The translations under genes and the position numbers were made by a program. A stretch of 64,000 bases of DNA, taken from NCBI GenBank assembly GCA_050288105.1, contig JBNKDE010000011.1:62001-126000 (forward strand), read 5' to 3'. Below are positions 16,815-23,882 of this stretch, one piece after another; position 1 is the stretch's first letter; the number at the start of each line of letters is the position of its first letter. Below the pieces are notes generated by a model. The model saw nothing but the letters and a program-made list of their open reading frames with translations. It was not told the origin of the DNA and did not search any database. Source of the DNA: JACNJF01 sp050288105. GTDB lineage: Bacteria; Pseudomonadota; Gammaproteobacteria; GCA-001735895.

Positions 16815-16829
16815 TTAATTAATACGTAA
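16815..16829. promoter_or_regulatory. Weak copy of TTAYGTAATACRTAA operator
   Basis: TTAATTAATACGTAA lies 14 nt upstream of the MBL start codon. Its right half and spacer match the stronger site at 16911-16925; its left half matches at four of six positions. It is read as a second binding site of the divergent IclR regulator. Confidence 0.4.
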
Positions 16830-16910
16830 TTATTAAAATGTTAATAGATAGCTGGAATATAAATTCGATATTGACCGCTGACAACTATTGGCTGATACTT
16901 TTTAAATTAA

Positions 16911-16925
16911 TTATGTAATACGTAA
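16911..16925. promoter_or_regulatory. Candidate IclR operator TTATGT-AAT-ACGTAA
   Basis: An inverted repeat with 6-nt arms and a 3-nt spacer, located 5 nt upstream of the IclR start codon. The same element (TTACGT-AAT-ACATAA) occurs at 22072-22086 in front of the TRAP transporter genes. Size and position fit an IclR-family dimer site with autoregulation. The binding protein is inferred from proximity. Confidence 0.55.
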
Positions 16926-16930
16926 ATATA

Positions 16931-17734
16931 ATGAAAATCATACGACAAAAAGGTCTGGCCAAAGGCGGTGTACAATCGGTAGAGGTGGCGAGTTTTATTC
17001 TTAAAACGCTGGCTGCGCAGGGGCGTTCGGTGTCGCTGAATAAGCTGAGTGAGCTGACCGAGATTCATCCCTCAAAAATACATCGTTACCTGGCTAGTCT
17101 GGTGCATAGCGGTATGATCGAGAAAAAGGCGCACGGAAAATACGATCTGGGGCCCTATATCCTGGAGCTGGGTACCAGTTATCTATCGCGCCTGGACCCT
17201 ACCAGTGTGGCCACTACAGTGATGGAAAAGCTTCGCAACCAGACCGAAGAAGGCATCATCCTGAGTGTCTGGGGCAGTGCCGGCTCGACTGTTATCCGCT
17301 GGTTTCAGTCACATCACCCTATTTCAGTTAGTATCCGCCCCGGCGCGACCTTTCTTACCACCATGTCTGCCTCGGGTCGCGTGTTTCTGGCCTATTTACC
17401 TGCCGAGGTTACGCAGCCGATCGTAGATAAAGAGCTGGTGGAACTGAAAAGAATCGCACACCCCCAGATGCCGAATTCAATGCAGGAAATTGAGGCAATG
17501 AAAGCTGAGATCAGGCACTACCAAATGGCCAGAGTCGAAGGGCATAGCGTACAGGGCGTTTCAGCCCTGGCAGCCCCTATCTTTGACTATCGTGGAGAGG
17601 TTACGCTGGCGCTGGCACTGTTTGGATTTTCTTCAACCTTTGACATAGATTGGCATGGCGAAACTGCAACATTGCTCAGAACCGCTGCAGAAGATATCTC
17701 TCGCCAGTTAGGTTATATCCCCGAGAGTCACTGA
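16931..17734 (+). CDS. IclR-family transcriptional regulator
   Basis: A 267-residue regulator. Residues 15-80 are a winged helix (VASFILKTLAAQGRSVSLNKLSELTEIHPSKIHRYLASLVHSGMIEKK). The rest is the IclR effector domain (SVSIRPGATFLTTMSASGRVFLAYLP, EGHSVQGVSALAAPIFDYRGEV). It is divergent from the MBL-hydroxylase operon and overlaps the fumarylacetoacetase stop by 7 bp on the opposite strand, so it likely governs this aromatic island. There is no Shine-Dalgarno sequence before the ATG; only the AT-rich operator CGTAAATATA precedes it. The message may be leaderless or the start may lie a little downstream. Confidence 0.85.
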   Translation: MKIIRQKGLAKGGVQSVEVASFILKTLAAQGRSVSLNKLSELTEIHPSKIHRYLASLVHSGMIEKKAHGKYDLGPYILELGTSYLSRLDPTSVATTVMEKLRNQTEEGIILSVWGSAGSTVIRWFQSHHPISVSIRPGATFLTTMSASGRVFLAYLPAEVTQPIVDKELVELKRIAHPQMPNSMQEIEAMKAEIRHYQMARVEGHSVQGVSALAAPIFDYRGEVTLALALFGFSSTFDIDWHGETATLLRTAAEDISRQLGYIPESH

Positions 17735-19053
17735 TTCCAGGGCAGGATGCTTGCAACGGCTGCACCAAAACCTATGCGCGTGGCCCCTGCTTTCTCACAA
17801 TACCCCGTCATGATCACGCTATCTCCATCCTGCAGGAAGCTGCGGGTTTCACCCGAGGGTAGCTGGATAGGGTTTTTACCGCCCTGAGTCATTTCCAGCA
17901 ATGATCCCAGCTCGCTTGCAGCGGGGCCTGACTGGGTGCCACTACCAAAGAAATCGCCCGCCCTCAGGTTACAGCCATTAACCGTATGATGTGCAACCAT
18001 TTGCGCTACCGTCCAGTAGGAATAGGCAAAGGTAGATTGTGATAACTGCACTGGTTCCAGCCCCTGCTGCTGCATTGCTTCAGTCTGTAGGGCAACCTGT
18101 AGTTTGATATCTATCGCGCCGTGACTGCGATTGCTTGCTGAATCCAGATACGGCATGGGCTGTGGATCTGATGCTTCGCGTGTCCAGGGTTGTCTGAAAG
18201 GCAGTACGGCTTCATTGCTGATAATCCAGGGTGAAACAGTGGATGCAAAATTCTTCGCAAGAAACGGGCCCAGCGGGACATATTCCCAGGCCTGAATATC
18301 GCGCGCCGACCAGTCGTTAAACAGGCAGTAGCCAAATACATGCTGGTCACTATCGTCTATCGCGATTGCTGTACCTGGCGCATTTCCCTGACCGAGGTAG
18401 ATACCCAGCTCCAGTTCAAAATCGAGTCGTTTGCAGGGGCCAAAACTCGGCTCATCCTGATCCGGGGCTTTGGTCTGGCCCATGGGGCGACGTATCTGAT
18501 GTCCTGATACCTCAATTGAGGATGAACGACCATGATATCCAATTGGGATCCATTTGTAGTTGGGTAACAAAGGGTTATCCGGACGGAACAGTGAACCGAC
18601 ATTGGTTGCATGATGAATAGAGGTGTAAAAGTCGGTGTAATCGCCAATGATACAGGGTACATCGTATTCAACTGCTGACATGGGGATCAGACATTGCGCT
18701 AACTCTGGCTGGTAATCGGCATCACTCCTGAGTAGCCTGGACAGGGTTAATCGTAACAAAGACCAGGCTTCGGCACCCTGCTCCATCAGGCGATTGAGCT
18801 TGTTTTCGGTACAGCAGGACAGGATGTTTTTGATCGCATCGTCCAGTGGCAGGCTACTGATATAGAGCTCACTCAAATCAAACACCTGATCGCCAATAGC
18901 GACGCCGGCGCGAAATTTCTCTGCACTGTTTTTACGACGAAAAATCGCATAAGGCAGGTTTTGAATCGGGAAGTCGCACCCGGGCTGGTTAGCTGAGGAA
19001 ACCCAGCTGCGTAGCGATGTGTCATGGGTTTCATTCAGTGCAATAGATGTCAT
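17728..19053 (-). CDS. Fumarylacetoacetase-type hydrolase
   Basis: A 441-residue FAH-family C-C bond hydrolase. The N-terminal domain (QPGCDFPIQNLPYAIFRRK, RAGVAIGDQVFDLSEL) and the catalytic core are complete: DYTDFYTSIHHATNVG (Asp and His), PIGYHGRSSSIEVSG, LDFELELGIYLGQGN, LFNDWSARDIQAWEYVPLGPFLAKNF, and later LRAGDFFGSGTQSGP. This pattern is specific for fumarylacetoacetase rather than short FAH isomerases. It splits fumarylacetoacetate, or a close relative, to fumarate and an acetoacetate unit. I chose the ATG at 19053 (MTSIALNETHD), 31 bp after the VOC stop, over a longer frame that overlaps VOC. Homogentisate dioxygenase and maleylacetoacetate isomerase genes are not in the window. Confidence 0.9.
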   Translation of the reverse strand: MTSIALNETHDTSLRSWVSSANQPGCDFPIQNLPYAIFRRKNSAEKFRAGVAIGDQVFDLSELYISSLPLDDAIKNILSCCTENKLNRLMEQGAEAWSLLRLTLSRLLRSDADYQPELAQCLIPMSAVEYDVPCIIGDYTDFYTSIHHATNVGSLFRPDNPLLPNYKWIPIGYHGRSSSIEVSGHQIRRPMGQTKAPDQDEPSFGPCKRLDFELELGIYLGQGNAPGTAIAIDDSDQHVFGYCLFNDWSARDIQAWEYVPLGPFLAKNFASTVSPWIISNEAVLPFRQPWTREASDPQPMPYLDSASNRSHGAIDIKLQVALQTEAMQQQGLEPVQLSQSTFAYSYWTVAQMVAHHTVNGCNLRAGDFFGSGTQSGPAASELGSLLEMTQGGKNPIQLPSGETRSFLQDGDSVIMTGYCEKAGATRIGFGAAVASILPWNQ

Positions 19054-19084
19054 TGTTAATGTTTCCGCTACTGTTTGGTAAAAA

Positions 19085-19627
19085 TTAAAGGTTAGCGAAT
19101 TCTTCTTCATGAAGCCAGGCGGCCTGCCTGGGCGCTTTTTTAGTCCTGCTCCATTCTTCCAGCATCTCTGGTGCAATTTCTCTGAGTTTTTTCATCTGTT
19201 CCGGCGTGCCAGAGCGATAGGTCAACTCCAGTCGATGTCCATTTGGATCGAAGAAATAGATCGAATGGATGATGCCATGGTTAGTCACACCGATCACGTC
19301 AATTCCCTTCGATTCGAGTTCGGCCTTGGCAGCCAGTAATGCCTCTCTATCCTCCAGTTCAAAAGCAATGTGCTGTACCCATTCCGGGGTGTTCGGATCT
19401 TTGCCCATTTTAGGCTTGGTGGGTAATTCAAAAAAGGCCAGGATATTGCCCATGCCCGCATCCAGAAATACATGCATATAGGGGTCAGGCTCCTTGGTGG
19501 AAGGAACGCGATCTTCGGCAATCGCTACCAGAAAGTCCATGTTCAGGTATTCCTTGTAGAACTCGACGGTTTCCTTGGCATCGTTGCAACGGTAGGCAAC
19601 ATGGTGCATCTGCTTCAAATTAATCAT
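19085..19627 (-). CDS. VOC-family dioxygenase/isomerase-like protein
   Basis: A 180-residue vicinal-oxygen-chelate protein. Paired beta-alpha-beta-beta-beta units show the metal ligands at expected places: MHHVAYRC near residue 8, EWVQHIAFEL near 92 and HRLELTYRSG near 130 (Glu ligand). It may be a glyoxalase-type lyase or, given the aromatic context and the missing ring-cleavage enzyme, an extradiol-type dioxygenase. It is the first gene of a two-gene operon with fumarylacetoacetase and diverges from the MarR gene across two strong palindromes, so it is a likely MarR target. The substrate is not known. Confidence 0.8.
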   Translation of the reverse strand: MINLKQMHHVAYRCNDAKETVEFYKEYLNMDFLVAIAEDRVPSTKEPDPYMHVFLDAGMGNILAFFELPTKPKMGKDPNTPEWVQHIAFELEDREALLAAKAELESKGIDVIGVTNHGIIHSIYFFDPNGHRLELTYRSGTPEQMKKLREIAPEMLEEWSRTKKAPRQAAWLHEEEFANL

Positions 19628-19652
19628 TAGCTGACCTCCAGGGGCGATATTG

Positions 19653-19697
19653 GTAACACATGTTACTAAGTTGCGATGTTAGTAACATGTGTTACTA
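19653..19697. promoter_or_regulatory. Two GTAACA-NN-TGTTAC palindromes, candidate MarR operators
   Basis: Site 1 is GTAACACATGTTAC at 19653-19666. Site 2 is the 18-bp perfect palindrome TAGTAACATGTGTTACTA at 19680-19697. Their centres are 29 bp apart. Both lie in the 103-bp gap between the divergent VOC and MarR genes, which is the classic arrangement for MarR autoregulation and control of the divergent operon. The second site lies 33 nt before the MarR ATG. Confidence 0.8.
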
Positions 19698-19730
19698 TTG
19701 TCAAGCCGCAACCAAAATACAACGATTATC

Positions 19731-20186
19731 ATGAAACGTAAAAAACACACCGAACTAGATCTGCATAAATTTTTACCTTATAGAATTTCGGTTATTGAGC
19801 AACAGCTTAGCCGCGCAATAGCGGAACGTTATTCTGCTCAACACGATCTGGGACGATTTGAATGGCGGGTGCTGGCAACACTGGGTATGTTTGAAGATAT
19901 CAGCGCAAAGGATGTGTGCGAATTCACCCTGATGGAGAAAATGCAGGTGAGCCGTGCAATTAACAGTCTGCAACACAAAGGGTTGATTACCCAACAGAAA
20001 AACCCGCAGGATAACCGGAATATCCTGATAAATCTTTCCGTCAGCGGGCAGCAGTTGTATAGCAAGGTCGTACCTGAGGTATTAGAAGAAGAAGAAAAGA
20101 TTTTTTCCATACTCACTGCCAGCGAGATAAAAGCCTTCAACCAGGTCGTTGATAAAATCTGTCACTCTATTCGCAGCGGACAGTAA
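19731..20186 (+). CDS. MarR-family transcriptional regulator
   Basis: A 151-residue winged-helix repressor. Family landmarks are the dimer helix LPYRISVIEQQLSRAIAERY, the recognition region SAKDVCEFTLMEKMQVSRAINSLQHKGLI and the wing QQKNPQDNRNILINLSVSGQQLY. The chosen ATG (MKRKKHTELD) lies after the operator palindromes; an upstream in-frame start would place codons inside the operator. It is divergent from VOC-fumarylacetoacetase and is followed after 1 nt by an MFS exporter, a common pairing in which a phenolic ligand releases the repressor. Confidence 0.88.
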   Translation: MKRKKHTELDLHKFLPYRISVIEQQLSRAIAERYSAQHDLGRFEWRVLATLGMFEDISAKDVCEFTLMEKMQVSRAINSLQHKGLITQQKNPQDNRNILINLSVSGQQLYSKVVPEVLEEEEKIFSILTASEIKAFNQVVDKICHSIRSGQ

Positions 20187-20187
20187 T

Positions 20188-21384
20188 GTGTTAAAACCCA
20201 GTTCGTTTCTCAACACCTTAGCCATCTCGTCACTGGTCGCGCTGGGTCCGCTGTCTACCGATATGTACCTGCCTGCTCTGCCCCGTATTGTGCAGGAATT
20301 TAACTCCGACAGTGGCACCATTCAGTTAACCCTTAGTCTATTCCTGGTGGGGTTTGCTTTTGCACAGATTATCTACGGCCCGCTGTCGGATCGCTATGGC
20401 CGTAAACCAGTGCTATTAGCAGGTTTGTTGCTGTTTGTGTTCTCTTCTGTTGGATGCGCATTGAGCGAAAATGCTAATGCCCTAATCCTGTTTCGTTTCC
20501 TGCAGGCACTGGGTGGTAGCGCTGGTCCGGTACTGGGCAGAGCGATGGTGCGTGATATTCATGGACCACAAAACTCTGCTAAGGTTCTTTCACATATCGG
20601 TACCATGATGGCGTTGGCACCATCCGTCGCGCCGATTGCAGGTGGATTTATGAGTGTATTCTGGGGTTGGCAATCCATATTCTGGTTTCTTGCCCTGTTT
20701 GGCATGCTGGGCTCATTGCTGTTGTTTTACCAGATTGAAGAAAGTGCGCCCGAGGAGTACCGACATCCGAAATCGATCAGCAAAATACTGGGAGATTACG
20801 CGACGCTGATCAGAGACCGCTTATTTATTGGATATACCCTCACCTGTACTTTTAGCTATGCAGGTCTGTTTAGTTTCATCTCGGGGTCTTCCTATGTGAT
20901 CATTGAATACTACGGGGTACCTTCACAGTGGTTTGGCTTCCTGTTTACCCTGGTGGTTATCGGCTTTGTGTCGGGCACCTTCTCGGGAGGATTGTTAAGC
21001 AACACTCGAGGTTACAAACAGCTGGTGGCCATAGGATCTGCGATCTGTCTGGTCTCTGGCGCGGCTATGCTGCTACTGGCAATGTTTAATCCACCGCATG
21101 TGGCTTTTACCATTATACCGATGATGATCTTTATGCTCGGCGTAGGTCTTGTTATGCCGCAATCCATGGCGGGGGCGCTAGCGAATTATCCGCATATTGC
21201 GGGTAGCGCTTCCGGCTTACTGGGTTTTACTCAAATGACCACTGCGGGTCTGGTAGGGATTGTGATTGGGCATAATTACGATGGTACACCCATGATTATG
21301 AGCTCGATGATCGCACTGATGGGCGTACTCGCTTTATTGAGTTACCTGACGCTGATTCATTTCAAGCAGCGACAGATTGCATGA
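20188..21384 (+). CDS. Bcr/CflA-type MFS drug-resistance transporter
   Basis: A twelve-helix major facilitator of the Bcr/CflA group. Signatures are LGPLSTDMYLPALP in helix 1, GPLSDRYGRKPVLL between helices 2 and 3, and LGRAMVRDIHG in helix 4. It would export a toxic compound, perhaps the phenolic handled by the adjacent island, by proton antiport. A GTG at 20188 gives 398 residues and starts 1 nt after the MarR stop. A longer ATG start at 20149 would overlap MarR by 38 bp, so I prefer the GTG, but this is not certain. Confidence 0.87.
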   Translation: MLKPSSFLNTLAISSLVALGPLSTDMYLPALPRIVQEFNSDSGTIQLTLSLFLVGFAFAQIIYGPLSDRYGRKPVLLAGLLLFVFSSVGCALSENANALILFRFLQALGGSAGPVLGRAMVRDIHGPQNSAKVLSHIGTMMALAPSVAPIAGGFMSVFWGWQSIFWFLALFGMLGSLLLFYQIEESAPEEYRHPKSISKILGDYATLIRDRLFIGYTLTCTFSYAGLFSFISGSSYVIIEYYGVPSQWFGFLFTLVVIGFVSGTFSGGLLSNTRGYKQLVAIGSAICLVSGAAMLLLAMFNPPHVAFTIIPMMIFMLGVGLVMPQSMAGALANYPHIAGSASGLLGFTQMTTAGLVGIVIGHNYDGTPMIMSSMIALMGVLALLSYLTLIHFKQRQIA

Positions 21385-21406
21385 ATCCTGTAAAGCGGAG
21401 CAGACG

Positions 21407-21961
21407 TTAAATATATCCACTGATCGCTTTTTCCTGGTGTCGCATATGTAGTGCCAGGCCCAGTGCGGATTTCTCGTTGGTAGAGAGTATTTTTGCGGAA
21501 AGTGGCAAATAATACTGTTCTTCAAAAGCCGCGTGCGCCAGATACTGTGTGGCCAGTTTATCTGCAATCTGCATATCAAGATCAGCTTTGCGTCCATGTG
21601 AAATTGCTTTCAATGCGGGCTCTATTCCCGCCCACATCTCTTCCAGGTCGCGATGCTCTTCTACCAGGCGCTTGGTATACTCTCGCGCCAGTTTGGCTTC
21701 GCTGCTGTTGGCGGCACAGTCCATTACAGCGGTAAACAACTCCTCTTCCTCTTCCGCATGATGGACGACCACGACTTCAGCAAAAAACTTCAGCACTTTG
21801 CTGGCAATCTCTCGGGCCTGGGCATCTTCGGGATTGTTTCTTAGTAATCTGGTCATCGTCAGCAGTTGTTGGAAGGTCTTCACGATACCGTCATGACAGC
21901 CAGAATAGATATCCAGAGGTGCATCCTCTGTAGTGAAATCTTTAGTGCTCTCTCTTTCCAT
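21407..21961 (-). CDS. Hemerythrin-domain protein
   Basis: A 184-residue four-helix protein with the hemerythrin (HHE) metal ligands spread as expected: SGCHDGIVK near 24, VVVHHAEEEEELF near 70, VEEHRDLEEMW near 100 and HAAFEEQYYLPL near 143. Such proteins bind a di-iron centre and O2 or NO; roles include oxygen sensing or storage and protection. It is convergent with the MFS gene (22-bp gap). A perfect CATTTTG/CAAAATG inverted repeat lies 38 nt upstream of its start. Confidence 0.85.
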   Translation of the reverse strand: MERESTKDFTTEDAPLDIYSGCHDGIVKTFQQLLTMTRLLRNNPEDAQAREIASKVLKFFAEVVVVHHAEEEEELFTAVMDCAANSSEAKLAREYTKRLVEEHRDLEEMWAGIEPALKAISHGRKADLDMQIADKLATQYLAHAAFEEQYYLPLSAKILSTNEKSALGLALHMRHQEKAISGYI

Positions 21962-21998
21962 TTAAATTGCCCAGTGGTTCAAATTCTCCATACTTTAG

Positions 21999-22016
21999 CA
22001 TTTTGTGATCAAAATG
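21999..22016. promoter_or_regulatory. Inverted repeat CATTTTG-TGAT-CAAAATG
   Basis: Perfect 7-bp arms with a 4-nt spacer, 38 nt upstream of the hemerythrin start codon. It is a plausible operator for the hemerythrin gene. It does not match the FNR (TTGAT-N4-ATCAA) or CRP consensus well enough to name a regulator. Confidence 0.45.
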
Positions 22017-22071
22017 GTGCAAACAATAACAAATATGCGTATTCATTTTGCTACATTGGGAATTGGTTAAA

Positions 22072-22086
22072 TTACGTAATACATAA
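22072..22086. promoter_or_regulatory. IclR-type site TTACGT-AAT-ACATAA before dctP
   Basis: This matches the reverse complement of the site at 16911-16925 at 14 of 15 positions; only the spacer centre differs. It lies 225 nt upstream of dctP, suggesting that the IclR regulator at 16931-17734 also acts here. Confidence 0.5.
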
Positions 22087-22133
22087 AAATAATAAAAAAC
22101 ACTTTCAGGCTGACCTGTGTTGATAGTTCATGC

Positions 22134-22172
22134 GATACAATATGATTGATTAAATGGCTTATGTCTGTATCA
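22134..22172. promoter_or_regulatory. PaaX-type operator before the TRAP operon
   Basis: GATAC (22134-22138) and GTATCA (22167-22172) face each other across 28 nt. The same arrangement occurs before paaF (28 nt) and paaA (27 nt). The right half, read backwards, gives GTTATGATACA, identical to the left half at paaF. Confidence 0.6.
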
Positions 22173-22310
22173 TAACATCTGCTATTAACTGACTATTTCA
22201 ATACGGTTTATCGGTTGCTTTATTGACATCTACTAGCCGTATTGGAGTTTTGAATACCTGCATCGCAATTCGTTGCGAATAATAAAAAATACCTTGAGGA
22301 GGAGTGAATT

Positions 22311-23333
22311 ATGAAACCCATAAATAAATGGTTGATTGGTTTAACGGTTGCTTCCAGCACGCTGTTGATATCAGGCCAGGCCCTTGCACAAACTGTCATG
22401 CGCGTTGGGTCCTGGTTACCGCCCCAGCATACGATGAACAAGGATGTACTCCCCACCTGGGGGAAATGGATTGAAGACGCAACTGAAGGTCGCGTCACTT
22501 TAAAAATAGAATATCCCGGCGGACATCCTAAAGCATTGCTGGATAATGTTCAGGATGGTGTATACGAGGCCGGCTGGACCTTTCATGGATATTTTCCCGG
22601 ACGTTTTAAGCTCACCAAGATCGTCGAGTTACCCAACTTAGGTGCTGATGCAGAAGCTGCGTCGGTGGCTCACTGGCGTGTGAACGAAAAATACCTGAAG
22701 CAAGCGGGTGAGCACCGAGGGGTGGTTCTGGCGGCGCTGTTCACACACGGACCAGGTAACATTCATTTACGCGAACCGATTAGCAGTCTTAAGGAAATGT
22801 CCGGTAAGAAGATTCGTATCGGCGGTGGTGTGCAGACTGAAATTGCCGACCTGATGGGCGTCAAAGGGGTTGCAGCTCCAGGCTCCAAGGTTTATGAAAT
22901 CCTGTCGCAAGGTGTTGCCGATGGTGTATTTATGCCTCTGGGTGAAAAGCGTACGCTGCGTTTAAAAGAGGTGGCTCCTTTCACGCTCAAGTTCCCGAAC
23001 GGTATGTACCTGGGTAGCTTTGGTGTTTTCATCAATCCGGATTTTATGGAATCTTTAAGTAAGAAAGATCGTGATGCCATTATGTCGGTGTCCGGTGAAA
23101 AACTCTCTGCCATGGCCGGTCGTTACTGGGGTGAAGATGCCCAGATTGGTGAAGACGATGCACGCGCCTATGGCAATACGATCATGGATGCCACGCCTGC
23201 AATCCAGAAAGAGTTTCAGAACCTGACCGTAGGTATGGATGAAAAATGGTTAGAAGAGGCTAAAGATCGTAAGGTGAAAGCCAAAGATGCACTATGGGAA
23301 CTGCGCTCCATTGCCCGTTCCTATGGTAAGTAA
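22311..23333 (+). CDS. dctP: TRAP transporter substrate-binding protein DctP
   Basis: A 340-residue periplasmic receptor. The signal peptide MKPINKWLIGLTVASSTLLISGQALA is followed by the mature start QTVMRVGSWLPPQHTMNKDV, typical of DctP. The conserved lobe-hinge region (LKEMSGKKIRIGGGVQTEIADLMG, KVYEILSQGVADGVFMPLGEK) contains the Arg that grips a carboxylate (KKIRI). Ligands of this family are mainly organic and aromatic acids. A GAGGAGG ribosome site precedes the ATG. It heads the dctPQM operon, and operator sites upstream match those of paa promoters, so phenylacetate or a related acid is the best guess. Confidence 0.92.
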   Translation: MKPINKWLIGLTVASSTLLISGQALAQTVMRVGSWLPPQHTMNKDVLPTWGKWIEDATEGRVTLKIEYPGGHPKALLDNVQDGVYEAGWTFHGYFPGRFKLTKIVELPNLGADAEAASVAHWRVNEKYLKQAGEHRGVVLAALFTHGPGNIHLREPISSLKEMSGKKIRIGGGVQTEIADLMGVKGVAAPGSKVYEILSQGVADGVFMPLGEKRTLRLKEVAPFTLKFPNGMYLGSFGVFINPDFMESLSKKDRDAIMSVSGEKLSAMAGRYWGEDAQIGEDDARAYGNTIMDATPAIQKEFQNLTVGMDEKWLEEAKDRKVKAKDALWELRSIARSYGK

Positions 23334-23348
23334 TATTAAGCGATTAAA

Positions 23349-23882
23349 GTGGATTCACTGATACACTCAACCGAAAAAGGACCAGTCAGGTGGTTGGTCC
23401 TTTTTTTACAGGCAATTGCTGCGCTCACCTTATTTGCGCTGATGATGATTACCTGTGTGGATGTAATCGGTCGCTATGTTTTCAATAGCCCTTTAACCGG
23501 GGCTACTGAATTGACCGAGATGGCAGTCGGCATCGTGGTTTTTTCTGTGGTGCCGATTATTTCTTCGCGTAATGACCATATCGTGGTGGATTTACTCGAC
23601 CCCCTTTTCCCTCCCCTGGCGCAGTTTATTCGTACCATCATTATCAATATTTTAATATGTATTGCGCTGGTTTATCTTGGTCAACGTATCAATCTACTGG
23701 CTGAGCGCTCATTGAGTTATGGAGAGGTGAGCGAATACCTGGCAATCCCATCCGGATGGATGATGTATTTCATTGGTTATGCAGCCTGGGTTACAGGGCT
23801 TATGGTTGTGACTCTGGGTATCTACCGCGCGTTTCTTGAGTTTAAACAAGCTAAAACTACGCAAGACCGGAAAGCTTCATGA
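23349..23882 (+). CDS. dctQ: TRAP transporter small permease DctQ
   Basis: A 177-residue four-helix membrane subunit (VRWLVLFLQAIAALTLFALMMITCVDVIGRYVF, TELTEMAVGIVVFSVVPII, FIRTIIINILICIALVYLG, WMMYFIGYAAWVTGLMVVTLG). The VIGRYVFNSPLTGATELTE motif is characteristic of DctQ. It begins with GTG 15 bp after dctP; its last codons overlap the dctM start (ATGA), so the two are translationally coupled. Confidence 0.9.
   Translation: MDSLIHSTEKGPVRWLVLFLQAIAALTLFALMMITCVDVIGRYVFNSPLTGATELTEMAVGIVVFSVVPIISSRNDHIVVDLLDPLFPPLAQFIRTIIINILICIALVYLGQRINLLAERSLSYGEVSEYLAIPSGWMMYFIGYAAWVTGLMVVTLGIYRAFLEFKQAKTTQDRKAS

Larger units (their letters stand above)
21962..22310. promoter_or_regulatory. Gene-free regulatory region before the TRAP operon
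   Basis: This 349-bp AT-rich stretch serves the divergent hemerythrin gene and dctP. It holds a CATTTTG-TGAT-CAAAATG repeat (21999-22016), an IclR-type site (22072-22086) and a PaaX-type site (22134-22172). A perfect 8-bp inverted repeat, CAATACGG (22199-22206) / CCGTATTG (22237-22244), is also present, with TTGACA inside its loop. A GAGGAGG ribosome site precedes dctP. Confidence 0.6.

Noticed and set aside
19054..19176. Longer start for the fumarylacetoacetase at 19176
   Set aside because: It would overlap the VOC gene by 92 bp and add residues that are not part of the family; the ATG at 19053 gives the normal N-terminus.
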